NCBI GenBank assembly: GCA_031264715.1
Contig: JAISDP010000276.1
Location: forward strand, 1 to 31,449
Source: Bacteroidales bacterium
Lineage (GTDB): Bacteria; Bacteroidota; Bacteroidia; Bacteroidales; UBA4181
Direction of reading: 5' to 3'
DNA length: 31,449 bases
Made by a program: the position numbers and the translations under genes. Each line of letters begins with the position of its first letter. Within the stretch, counting starts at the first letter, position 1. This document shows, piece by piece, positions 15,921-24,614 of the stretch. The notes below the pieces were generated by a model. It did no database searches and was not told where the DNA came from. It saw nothing but the letters and a program-made list of their open reading frames with translations.

Positions 15921-18900
15921 ATGATTCGAAATATTTCACTGTTTCTCGCGGTATTCGCCCTTTCGCTGGCCGGATGCCAAACAACGTCCAAGCGTGGCGA
16001 CTTTTCGGCTATCGAAAGCGCGTTCGTGCAGCCGCCGGCCAGTATACAAACAAGCGTCTACTGGTATTGGATCAACGATAACATTTCTAAGGAAGCCGTG
16101 GTCAAAGACCTTCAGTCGATGAAGGAAGCCGGTATCAATCGCGCTTTCATTGGTAATATCGGCCTTTCGGCACAGGAAGCGCCTTACGGCAAGATAAAAC
16201 TGTTCACTAACGAGTGGTGGGACATCATGCACACCGCGCTGAAAACGGCCACCGAACTGGACATCGAAATCGGTATGTTCAACTGTCCCGGCTGGAGTCA
16301 GTCGGGCGGACCGTGGATCAAACCCGAACAGGCGATGCGTTACCTTGCCGCATCGGAGCTGCGGGTAAAAGGGCCGCAGAAGTTATCAAAAAAGCTGGAA
16401 CAGCCCACTAAAGACTTCCAGGATGTGAAAGTAGTAGCATGGCCGGTACCGGCTGCGTATGAGCAAAACCTGCTGGCCGGAGCATCGCAGGTGCGTGTCC
16501 CGTCGTCTGCAAACAAAGTCGACCTGGTAAGCGGTCGCGCGGAACTGGTACTCGCACAGCCCGAAACAACCGTGGATATCGTCCTGCCGCAGAAAGCCGC
16601 AGCCCGTAGCCTGGTGATCTACACGGCACATCGGCCCATTCATGCCGAATGTGACTTGCAGGTGAAAGACGGCAGCAATTACCGTTCCGTGAAGAAATTC
16701 ACCATCAATCGCACTAATCCGGCGCTGAACGTCGGTTTTGAGCCATACGCGCCTGTTGCAGTGAGCTTCCCCGAAACCGGCGCATCGGAATACCGCATCG
16801 TATTCAGCAAAGCCAATCCCAACAGTGGAATCGCCCGCATAGTGTTATCGCCCACGCCGGTAGTGGAACGTTATGCCGAGAAATCGCTGGCTAAAATGTT
16901 CCAGACGCCGCTTCCCTACTGGCACGATTATCTCTGGGACAAACAGCCCGGCGTGGAGGATGCTTCACTGATACCCGCACCGGACAAGGTACAGGACATT
17001 TCGAAACATATGACCGCCGATGGCACACTGACGTGGGATGTTCCCGAAGGCGAGTGGATCATCATGCGCACGGGAATGGCGCCTACAGGAGTGGCAAATG
17101 GCCCGGCATCGCCGCAGGGTACCGGCCTCGAAGTGGACAAGATGAGCAAAAAACACGTAACCGACCATTTCGATGCATTCGTGGGCAGGATTCTCGAACG
17201 AATCCCGGCAGCAGACCGCAAGACATGGAAAGTAGTGGTGGAGGACAGTTACGAAACCGGCGGACAGAACTTCACCGACGGCATGCTCGAAGAATTTCAC
17301 CAACGCTACGGCTACGATCCCGTACCGTTCCTACCTGTTTTCAAAGGGCATACGGTAGGCAGTCCCGACCTTTCCGACCGTTTCCTGTGGGATGTCCGCA
17401 GGCTGGTAGCCGATAAGGTTTCGTATGATTACGTAGGCGGCTTGCGCGAAGTAAGTAACAAACACGGCCTCACTACCTGGCTGGAAAACTACGGCCATTG
17501 GGGTTTCCCCGGCGAGTTCCTGCAATATGGCGGTCAGTCGGACGAAATAGGCGGCGAGTTCTGGAGCGAAGGTACGCTGGGCGATATCGAGAATCGTGCA
17601 GCCTCGTCGTGTGCACACATCTACGGTAAAACCAAAGTCTCGGCCGAATCGTTCACATGTGGCGGCCTGGCATACAGCCGCTACCCGGCTACGATGAAAA
17701 GACGCGGCGACTGGTCGTTTACCGAAGGCATCAACAATACGCTCCTCCACGTATACATACAGCAACCCTACGAAGATATGCCTCCCGGTGTGAATGCAGG
17801 GTTTGGCAACGAGTTCAACCGGCTCAACACCTGGTATTCGCACCTCGACCTGTTTACAACATACCTTAAACGTTGTAATTACATGCTACAGCAGGGGCTG
17901 AACGTGGCCGATGTTGCTTATTTCATCGGTGAAGACGCACCCAAAATGACCGGTGTACGCGATCCCGAACTGCCCAGAGGCTACTCGTTCGACTATATCA
18001 ATGGCGAAATAATCGAGCGTGACCTTACCGTAAAGGATGGCCGCCTGGTGTTGCCACACGGCACGTCGTACAGTCTCTTGGTACTGCCCAAACTCGAAAC
18101 CATGCGCCCGGAAGTATTGCAGAAAATAGAACAATTAGTAGCTGACGGGGCTGTAATCCTTGGTCCGCCGCCCAGTCGCTCGCCCAGTATGCAGGACTAT
18201 CCCGAGGCCGATAAACAGATACAGGCATTGGCATCAAAAATGTGGGATGACCTGTCCGTCAAGCAGCGTGCCTACGGAAAAGGCGTCATCCTCACGGATA
18301 TGAACATGCAGGAAGCGCTCGACCTGTTGAAAGTAGCGCCTGACTGCCATTTTGCCGATGATGATCCCGCACTGTACGTACACCGTACTGTGGATGGCAA
18401 CGAACTATATTTCATCACCAACCAAACCGACAAAACAATCAGTATCAATCCGCAGTTCCGCGTCCGCGGGATGCAGCCCGAGTTGTGGGATGCTGTGTCG
18501 GGAGCTATCCGTCCGTTGCCTGCCTTTGTGCAGAAAGACGGTATCACCACCGTACCCATGCAGTTGGAAGCCTTCGAGAGCGCCTTCGTGGTTTTCCGCA
18601 ACGACGGCAAGCCGGGTTCTTCAAAACCGGAAGACAACTATCCGCAACCGGCAGTCGTAGCCGAAGCCACCGCGCCGTGGCAGGTGGCTTTCCAATCGGA
18701 TGAACACAGGCGCGGCCCTGCCGAACCCGTTACTTTCAACCGGTTAGAAGACTGGACGAAGAACAGCGACGAGTGTATCCGCTATTATTCGGGCACAGCC
18801 GTGTACGAAACCATCCTCTCCATAGAGGAAATACCTGCCGGGAAAAAGGTATATATCGACCTCGGCAAAGTCAACGCCATGGCTAAGGTAAAGATTAACG

Positions 18901-19139
18901 GGCAATATGCCGGCGGCGCATGGACAGCGCCCTACCGGGTGGACGTTACCAGGCTGGTGAAACAAGGCGACAACGCTGTGGAAGTGGAAGTGGTGAACAC
19001 CTGGGTGAATCGTCTGATCGGCGACCAGCGCCTGCCGGAAAAAGACCGCCGCACATGGTCGCACAACAACCCGTGGAGAGCCGACTCACCGTTGCAACCT
19101 TCGGGACTGGAAGGACCGGTACGCCTCATCGCGCTGTAA
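15921..19139 (+). CDS. GH106 alpha-L-rhamnosidase lipoprotein
   Basis: Family GH106 enzymes remove terminal alpha-L-rhamnose by inversion. The 1072-residue product has the signal MIRNISLFLAVFALSLAGC (lipobox, Cys19). The family N-terminus is unmistakable: SVYWYWINDNISKEAVVKDL at about 46-65, then GIN-AFIGNIGLSAQ and MFNCPGWSQSGGPWI at about 117-131. Candidate catalytic carboxylates are Glu441 in VVEDSYETGG and Glu576 in KVSAESFTCGG, the two conserved Glu-containing motifs of the fold. I assign them by motif, not alignment. A C-terminal beta-sandwich runs from about 940 and ends WSHNNPWRADSPLQPSGLEG, typical of the family. Length is normal. It follows a promoter-bearing gap and is 111 bases ahead of the GH99-like gene. 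The lipid anchor means it acts at a membrane, either periplasm-facing or at the cell surface. Confidence 0.93.
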   Translation: MIRNISLFLAVFALSLAGCQTTSKRGDFSAIESAFVQPPASIQTSVYWYWINDNISKEAVVKDLQSMKEAGINRAFIGNIGLSAQEAPYGKIKLFTNEWWDIMHTALKTATELDIEIGMFNCPGWSQSGGPWIKPEQAMRYLAASELRVKGPQKLSKKLEQPTKDFQDVKVVAWPVPAAYEQNLLAGASQVRVPSSANKVDLVSGRAELVLAQPETTVDIVLPQKAAARSLVIYTAHRPIHAECDLQVKDGSNYRSVKKFTINRTNPALNVGFEPYAPVAVSFPETGASEYRIVFSKANPNSGIARIVLSPTPVVERYAEKSLAKMFQTPLPYWHDYLWDKQPGVEDASLIPAPDKVQDISKHMTADGTLTWDVPEGEWIIMRTGMAPTGVANGPASPQGTGLEVDKMSKKHVTDHFDAFVGRILERIPAADRKTWKVVVEDSYETGGQNFTDGMLEEFHQRYGYDPVPFLPVFKGHTVGSPDLSDRFLWDVRRLVADKVSYDYVGGLREVSNKHGLTTWLENYGHWGFPGEFLQYGGQSDEIGGEFWSEGTLGDIENRAASSCAHIYGKTKVSAESFTCGGLAYSRYPATMKRRGDWSFTEGINNTLLHVYIQQPYEDMPPGVNAGFGNEFNRLNTWYSHLDLFTTYLKRCNYMLQQGLNVADVAYFIGEDAPKMTGVRDPELPRGYSFDYINGEIIERDLTVKDGRLVLPHGTSYSLLVLPKLETMRPEVLQKIEQLVADGAVILGPPPSRSPSMQDYPEADKQIQALASKMWDDLSVKQRAYGKGVILTDMNMQEALDLLKVAPDCHFADDDPALYVHRTVDGNELYFITNQTDKTISINPQFRVRGMQPELWDAVSGAIRPLPAFVQKDGITTVPMQLEAFESAFVVFRNDGKPGSSKPEDNYPQPAVVAEATAPWQVAFQSDEHRRGPAEPVTFNRLEDWTKNSDECIRYYSGTAVYETILSIEEIPAGKKVYIDLGKVNAMAKVKINGQYAGGAWTAPYRVDVTRLVKQGDNAVEVEVVNTWVNRLIGDQRLPEKDRRTWSHNNPWRADSPLQPSGLEGPVRLIAL

Positions 19140-19150
19140 AAAACCGACCT

Positions 19151-19181
19151 AACCTGCCGGGGTTTCAGTACCTGGCAGGTT
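19151..19181 (+). terminator. Weak terminator-like hairpin after GH106
   Basis: AACCTGCC at 19151-19158 pairs perfectly with GGCAGGTT at 19174-19181, followed by TCTTATCC. The T content after the stem is modest. It could partly uncouple the GH106 gene from the next gene, which starts 69 bases downstream. A second GACCTG/CAGGTC pair lies at about 19195-19222. Confidence 0.4.
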
Positions 19182-19250
19182 TCTTATCCTGTAAGACCTG
19201 TTGGCTCTGAAAGACCAGGTCATCAAATCATCAATTGTCAAATCATTACC

Positions 19251-21266
19251 ATGATCAACCGTTCTATTATATCATTCTTACTGGGTTTCTTTACCCTGAT
19301 GTTTCGCGTAGAAGCACAACAACCGGCTTACCGCGATATTTACTCCGATACCTGGGTAGCCACCGACGCTCTGGGTCGCACCATGCCCGGTTCTTCCGAG
19401 GCAGGTACTGTAAAAACCGACCAACGGCGTGTAGTCGGCATATTCTACATTACCTGGCACAGCGACAACCTGTTTACTCTCAAATCGCCATATTCCGGTG
19501 ATGTAACGAAGGTATTGCATCAAGACCCGTCGGCACGGCTTGATGGGAACAATCCCCTGTGGAAAGAAGGTTCGTACCATTGGGGCGAGCCGGAAGCCGG
19601 TTATTTCCTTAGCAAAGACGAATACGTTATCCGTAAGGACATGTCGATGCTGGCCGATGCCGGCGTGGATGTGCTGGTAATGGACGTTACCAATGCTGTT
19701 CGCTACTGGTCGGAATGGGAAGTACTGTTTGCCGTGATGCAGCAGATGAAAGCCGAGGGCAACAAAGTCCCGCAATTCTGTTTCTGGGCGTTCAACGGGC
19801 CCGTAATCACCGTAGTACAGGACCTTTACGAAAAGGTATACAAGCAGAACAAGTGGCGCGACCTTTGGTTTTACTGGGACGATAAGCCGCTGTTGCTCTA
19901 CAATGCCAATCCTGTCTTCGATGCCAATGGCGGCGGCGTACAAAACCCCAACCCAAACTATGATGCAGCCGCCAAAACCGACCCCAGGAATCCACGCTAC
20001 GGCAATCCCGACTATACCGACGAGTTCTACCGGGATTATACGAAAGAAGTAAGGGAGTATTTTACCTTGCGCAACATGTGGTGGGGCTATTACGAGTGGG
20101 CAGGCGAACGTTTCGTCGGCGCCGAGGACAACTGGAGCTTCGGCTACGACCTGGGCGACAAGAAAGTGCGCGATATGAACCCGGACGACCTGGTATCAAG
20201 ACACAAAGGCAAGAAGGAAGAAGCCGCAGTGACTTCCGCTCAGCATCCCATCAGCATTGTCGGGAAATCGTGGACACGCGACAAAGGCGAACCCAAGCTC
20301 GATAAATATGACATGCCGGAACCGGCTTACGTGCCCTGGCTCGGCAAAACCGTAAAGAATCCGACCGATTACGGTATCTATTTCCAGGACAGGTGGGACG
20401 AAGCGTTGAAATCCGACCCGCAGTTCCTCTACCTGAATGACTGGAACGAATGGACGGCAGGCAAATACGTGAGCGGCAAGGCTCCCGGGACCGAATTACC
20501 CGGTCCCACCACCTTTCTGGGTCGCGAAAGTAACTTCTACTTTGTTGACCAGTACAATGCGGAGTTCAACCGCACCATCCAGCCGGCGAAAGGCGCATAC
20601 ATCGACAATTATTACATGCAGATGGCGCAGAACATCCGCAAATACAAAGGTGTGAGACCGATGCCGCAATTCAAGGGATATAACCAGATAGCCATCGACG
20701 GTGATTTTGACGACTGGAATGTTATCGCTACCGAGTTCCGCGATACCAAAGGCGATGTAACCCACCGCGATTACAATGGTTACGGTGGTTTGCACTACTC
20801 CAACAGTTCGGGCCGCAACGACATCGTTACCGGTAAAGTGGCCGTGGACAACAAGAATGTCTCATTCTACGTGGAAACCGGCAACCCGTTGACGCCACAC
20901 GACGGCAACAATTGGATGCTGTTGCTGGTGGATGCCGACAACAACCCTGCCACTGGCTGGCATGGCTACGATTTCATCATCAATAAGAAAGTAAACAGCG
21001 ACCGAAAAACCACCATCATGCGCTATAACGCAAAAAACAAAAAGAATCCCTGGATAGAAGCGGCGCAAGTCGATTACCACTATGTGGGAAATAAGCTGGA
21101 GGTAACCGTTCCCCGCAGTATCCTCGGATTAACGGCCGACAAGTTTACCTTCGATTTCAAATGGAGCGACAACCCCGCCGATTTGAATGATATTATTTCG
21201 TTATGCATCAATGGCGACACTGCTCCCAACAGGCGGTTTAACTACCGGTTTATCTGGGAACAGTAA
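19251..21266 (+). CDS. GH71/GH99-like secreted protein with C-terminal CBM9-like domain
   Basis: The 671-residue product has a signal peptide ending near VEA|QQ (residue 22). The catalytic-type TIM barrel spans about 58-450: RRVVGIFYITWH (59-70), DMSMLADAGVDVLVMDVTNA, QFCFWAFNG, and LYLNDWNEWTAGKY with Glu400. The NDWNEW signature is shared by GH99, GH71 and WbsX-type proteins. In GH99 the enzymes are endo-alpha-mannosidases, but this sequence is too far from them to claim that activity. From about 485 to the end, IAIDGDFDDWNVIATEF begins a CBM9/DOMON-like beta-sandwich, with VNNKNVSFYVE-like and DADNNPATGW motifs. It sits between GH106 and the GH78-like gene, so it probably attacks the same glycan after or before de-rhamnosylation. 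The substrate is unknown. Confidence 0.75.
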   Translation: MINRSIISFLLGFFTLMFRVEAQQPAYRDIYSDTWVATDALGRTMPGSSEAGTVKTDQRRVVGIFYITWHSDNLFTLKSPYSGDVTKVLHQDPSARLDGNNPLWKEGSYHWGEPEAGYFLSKDEYVIRKDMSMLADAGVDVLVMDVTNAVRYWSEWEVLFAVMQQMKAEGNKVPQFCFWAFNGPVITVVQDLYEKVYKQNKWRDLWFYWDDKPLLLYNANPVFDANGGGVQNPNPNYDAAAKTDPRNPRYGNPDYTDEFYRDYTKEVREYFTLRNMWWGYYEWAGERFVGAEDNWSFGYDLGDKKVRDMNPDDLVSRHKGKKEEAAVTSAQHPISIVGKSWTRDKGEPKLDKYDMPEPAYVPWLGKTVKNPTDYGIYFQDRWDEALKSDPQFLYLNDWNEWTAGKYVSGKAPGTELPGPTTFLGRESNFYFVDQYNAEFNRTIQPAKGAYIDNYYMQMAQNIRKYKGVRPMPQFKGYNQIAIDGDFDDWNVIATEFRDTKGDVTHRDYNGYGGLHYSNSSGRNDIVTGKVAVDNKNVSFYVETGNPLTPHDGNNWMLLLVDADNNPATGWHGYDFIINKKVNSDRKTTIMRYNAKNKKNPWIEAAQVDYHYVGNKLEVTVPRSILGLTADKFTFDFKWSDNPADLNDIISLCINGDTAPNRRFNYRFIWEQ

Positions 21267-21398
21267 ATTCCAAATCATAAAATCGTAACCTTATTGTTTA
21301 TTTTATCGTATCACGATCATTATCTAAAAATAACAAATCGAATTAATTGTAATTCATAACCCAACCCAACCATTGATATCAACTTAATTGAATAAGTA

Positions 21399-23165
21399 AT
21401 GAAGAAGATTGTTATCCTGACCCTGTTTGTCTGTTTCTGTTTGTCTGCATTTCCACAAAATCTGCCACCTGTGTTCGGGCAGGAATATGACGGTAAAGTA
21501 TTCCACGATTCGCGTGTACGCAGTTATCTTACACCCCAGCGGATTGTCTGGAAATACGATAGTGGCGGGCTGATTACCAACCCCGAAGGCTTGTTGGCCA
21601 AAGGCAACAACGGACAGAGCGAACTTACCAATAAGGAAGTATGTACCATGCGTAGCACCGACAACGACCGCCCGGCCATCCTCCTTGATTTTGGCAGAGA
21701 AATACAGGGGGGGATACAGTTGGTGACCACAGCTGCAGGTAAACAGACGCCAGTGAAGATTCGTGTCCGCTTCGGCGAGTCGGTGAGCGAAGCCATGAGC
21801 GAAATCGGCGGAGCCCAAGGCGCCACCAACGACCATGCCATGCGCGATTTTACGATGGAACTGCCGTGGTTAGGCGTAGCTGAAATCGGCAACAGTGGTT
21901 TCCGTTTCGCCCGCATCGACCTGGTTGAGCCCAACGTTACATTGAGCCTGAAAGAAATCAATGCCATATTCACTTACCGCGACATCCCTTACCTCGGTTC
22001 GTTCCGCAGCAACGACGAACGCCTTAACAGGATATGGCTGACAGGCGCTTACACCGTACATCTCAACATGCAGGAGTACATCTGGGACGGTATCAAACGC
22101 GACCGCCTGGTATGGTTAGGCGACCTGCATCCCGAAGTGATGACTGTGAACACTGTCTTTGGTTACAACGAGGTGATCCCCAAAAGCCTCGACCTGGCAC
22201 GGGACATTACCCCGCTCCCGGGCTGGATGAACGGCATGTGTTCCTACTCGCTCTGGTGGGTGATTATTCACCACGACTGGTACCGCTATCAGGGTAATCT
22301 TGCCTACCTGAAAGAACAGCAGGCTTATCTCTCCGATTTACTCAACCTGTTGCTCACCAAGGTAGATGCAACGGGACAGGAAAAACTCGATGGTGGCGGC
22401 CGTTTCCTGGATTGGCCTTCGAGCCCCAACGAAAAGGGTGTCGATGCAGGCTTGCAGGCCCTGATGGTAATTACCTTCCGGGCCGGTGCGGAACTTTGCA
22501 GCGTACTTGGCGACAAGGCGCTGGCAACCAAATGTTCGGAAACAGCCTCATTAATGCAGAAACGCGTCCCGGATCATAACCAACTGAAACAGGCAGCAGC
22601 TCTGATGGCCCTGGCTGATATAGTCCCTGCCCGAAAAGCCAATGACGAAGTAATCCAAGCAGGCGGTCCCAAAGGATTTTCAACCTTCTACGGTTACTAC
22701 ATGCTCGAAGCGCAAGCCAAAGCCGGCGAATACAAAGCCGCAATGGACAATATCCGCCAATACTGGGGCGGCATGCTCGACATGGGCGCGACCTCCTTCT
22801 GGGAAGATTTTGACCTCGACTGGACCAAAAACGCCGCACGTATCGACGAACTTGTTCCGTCCGGCAAAAAGGATATCCATGCCGACTATGGCGCCTATTG
22901 TTACAAGAACCTGCGTCACAGCCTCTGTCACGGCTGGGCTTCCGGCCCTACGGCATGGTTAACTGCACACGTCCTGGGCATCCAAGTGTTGGAGCCGGGG
23001 TGCAAAAAGCTGAGCATCGAACCCCATTTGGGCGACCTTCAATGGGTGGAAGGTTCTTTCCCGACACCGTATGGCGTGGTACACATCAAGCATACGAAAG
23101 ATGCAAGCGGTAAGGTAAAAACAGATGTGAGGGCGCCGAAAGGGGTGAAGATTGTAAAGAAATAA
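21399..23165 (+). CDS. GH78-like (alpha-L-rhamnosidase-related) secreted protein with Asp at the expected acid position
   Basis: The 588-residue product has a signal peptide MKKIVILTLFVCFCLSAFPQ. It is much shorter than classical GH78 enzymes (about 900 or more). It keeps an N-terminal beta-sandwich (LLDFGREIQGGIQLV at about 91-105), the alpha/alpha-six-barrel and a small C-terminal beta-domain (GCKKLSIEPHLGDLQWVEGS). The family motif D-C-P-x-R-E-x5-G-D reads DGIKRDRLVWLGD (Asp230 to Asp242), so Cys-Pro is Gly-Ile and the expected acid Glu is Asp235. The expected general base is retained as Glu469 in GATSFWEDF. HGWASGPTAWLTAHVLGI near the end is typical of rhamnosidases. The same DGIKRDR variant is, to my knowledge, found in many Bacteroidota homologues, so it is likely a subfamily rather than a damaged gene. 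Activity on rhamnose is plausible but unproven. Confidence 0.8.
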   Translation: MKKIVILTLFVCFCLSAFPQNLPPVFGQEYDGKVFHDSRVRSYLTPQRIVWKYDSGGLITNPEGLLAKGNNGQSELTNKEVCTMRSTDNDRPAILLDFGREIQGGIQLVTTAAGKQTPVKIRVRFGESVSEAMSEIGGAQGATNDHAMRDFTMELPWLGVAEIGNSGFRFARIDLVEPNVTLSLKEINAIFTYRDIPYLGSFRSNDERLNRIWLTGAYTVHLNMQEYIWDGIKRDRLVWLGDLHPEVMTVNTVFGYNEVIPKSLDLARDITPLPGWMNGMCSYSLWWVIIHHDWYRYQGNLAYLKEQQAYLSDLLNLLLTKVDATGQEKLDGGGRFLDWPSSPNEKGVDAGLQALMVITFRAGAELCSVLGDKALATKCSETASLMQKRVPDHNQLKQAAALMALADIVPARKANDEVIQAGGPKGFSTFYGYYMLEAQAKAGEYKAAMDNIRQYWGGMLDMGATSFWEDFDLDWTKNAARIDELVPSGKKDIHADYGAYCYKNLRHSLCHGWASGPTAWLTAHVLGIQVLEPGCKKLSIEPHLGDLQWVEGSFPTPYGVVHIKHTKDASGKVKTDVRAPKGVKIVKK

Positions 23166-23183
23166 ATTATCAATATAAGCATC

Positions 23184-23213
23184 AAACGGGCAGGAACAAT
23201 CCTGCCCGTTTTC
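23184..23213. terminator. Strong terminator hairpin between convergent genes
   Basis: Twelve-base perfect arms AAACGGGCAGGA (23184-23195) and TCCTGCCCGTTT (23200-23211) flank the loop ACAA. The right arm ends in T residues, so it terminates the + strand rhamnosidase cluster 18 bases after its stop. It can also serve the convergent minus-strand gene, which ends at 23294. Confidence 0.8.
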
Positions 23214-23293
23214 CATTTCTGAAACTATCAAAGAGGGTGTCAGCGCCGCCAAAAGGCAGAATACATGGGTTACTCCCTGATATGCTATGCTTA

Positions 23294-24397
23294 TTACGGA
23301 TAAGATATTTTGTTGGCTATTACCGATTTCGGATTATAATTTTCGTACAATTTGCCAAAGGTTACATTGATGATGTTGCCAACAGCAATATCGGCATCAG
23401 TCGCAGTTTTACCTCCAATAATAAATTCGGTATATTCGTCATAATAGACTCTCTCCAAATTAAAATCTTTGCCGGCGGTTACGGTAAAATAATTTTCATT
23501 CAATTCGGTTACTTCGCACTGCAAGGATACTTCGGGTATATTGCTGCTCAGTTCAACCAGACTGAATAATTCCTGAGGACTTACTGTCTGCTGATTAGAC
23601 AATGGAATTTTACTGTCGTAAACTGTTGTAGAATAATCTTCGTCCGTACCCATAGTTCCCAAACTTACCTTACCATTCTCAGACGTCACAATAAACTCGA
23701 AAATAGGATATAAAAAATTCTTTTCAAGGGCTTTATCCGATAAATATTTGTGTGAGCTGAAGTCGATGTGGTAACCCGAATTAATAATATCCGTTGCATC
23801 AATCACTCCTCCGCTGTTTGCTATACAGCTGTATATACCCAAATCACTTTTAAATACTATCATAGGTTCTCTGCCTGTCATCATATTTCGCAAAATGCTT
23901 TCATCGACATTTGATGACTTTACATCCGCTTTTTCTTCTTCCGTACTTAGAAACAGTGCAAAACCCGCAATAAAAACTTCGAGTTCGCCATCCCCGCATA
24001 TTTCCTGTACAAGAGGGTTTTTTACGCCGGCGCATGAAAATTTGACTACATCATATATTTTGATATAGTCATACGGATAGCTTATGTGCAGAATATTATC
24101 TGTCCCGGCAACAGTTTGATAACGATTCATACCTGAAACAAGTCCTTTTGTTGGAAGTTGCGGTTTAGAGCTGTTTTCAAACGACTTGTCCACAGCAATT
24201 GCAAGCAATTGCTGTGCATTCATCCTGTTTGGGACATATGACGCCTCTTCATTTTCACTGTTCAATCCTTCATCCTGATTTTCGGTTCTGCTACAGGACC
24301 CGATCAACAATGAAACCATTGGCACGATCATCCATAAGATGATAAAATACCTGAATTCAAATGCTTTAATTCTTCTATTACAAATCATATCACTCAT
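23294..24397 (-). CDS. Hypothetical lipoprotein on the opposite strand, AT-rich
   Basis: I do not recognise this 367-residue protein. It has a lipoprotein signal with basic residues (CNRRIKAFEFRYF) followed by a hydrophobic stretch ending LLIGSC, with Cys35. The mature protein starts with an acidic, Asn/Glu-rich linker (SRTENQDEGLNSENEEASY). The centre has no motif I can name. The last 70 residues (QCEVTELNENYFTVTAG ... AVGNIINVTFGKLYEN ... IANKISYP) have the strand pattern of a small OB-fold like those in DUF3221-type lipoproteins, by impression only. It is the only minus-strand gene, is visibly more AT-rich than the flanking glycosidase genes, and has its own promoter-like motif just upstream. 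It may be an insertion into the locus rather than part of the pathway. Confidence 0.75.
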   Translation of the reverse strand: MSDMICNRRIKAFEFRYFIILWMIVPMVSLLIGSCSRTENQDEGLNSENEEASYVPNRMNAQQLLAIAVDKSFENSSKPQLPTKGLVSGMNRYQTVAGTDNILHISYPYDYIKIYDVVKFSCAGVKNPLVQEICGDGELEVFIAGFALFLSTEEEKADVKSSNVDESILRNMMTGREPMIVFKSDLGIYSCIANSGGVIDATDIINSGYHIDFSSHKYLSDKALEKNFLYPIFEFIVTSENGKVSLGTMGTDEDYSTTVYDSKIPLSNQQTVSPQELFSLVELSSNIPEVSLQCEVTELNENYFTVTAGKDFNLERVYYDEYTEFIIGGKTATDADIAVGNIINVTFGKLYENYNPKSVIANKISYP

Positions 24398-24425
24398 TAT
24401 TCTTAATCATTAAAATTATAAACCA

Positions 24426-24433
24426 CAAATATA
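24426..24433 (-). promoter_or_regulatory. -7 box of the minus-strand lipoprotein gene
   Basis: On the minus strand this reads TATATTTG, a perfect match to the Bacteroides -7 consensus TAnnTTTG, 28 bases upstream of the ATG at 24397. The region 19-25 bases further upstream is GT-rich but has no good TTTG. The expected transcript would have a leader of only about 20 nt. Confidence 0.45.
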
Positions 24434-24614
24434 TGCAAAAAAATTTAATCCACACACAGACGCAAAAAAATTGCGAGGCAAACAGTAGGATGAAGTATGA
24501 AGTAAAAAACGACGCTTTCAACTATCTTTTGACCTGAAAACATAACTTTTTGGAACAATACAGAAAGTCGATTCATCATGTTGACTGTACCTTGCGATTT
24601 TATTTCCAATCACC

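Noticed and set aside
24461..24475. CGCAA-AAAAA-TTGCG, possible third LacI-type operator before the toroid gene
   Set aside because: Spacing is one base longer than in the two good copies, the central CG is missing, and none of the flanking conserved blocks are present. It is probably chance in an A-rich region.
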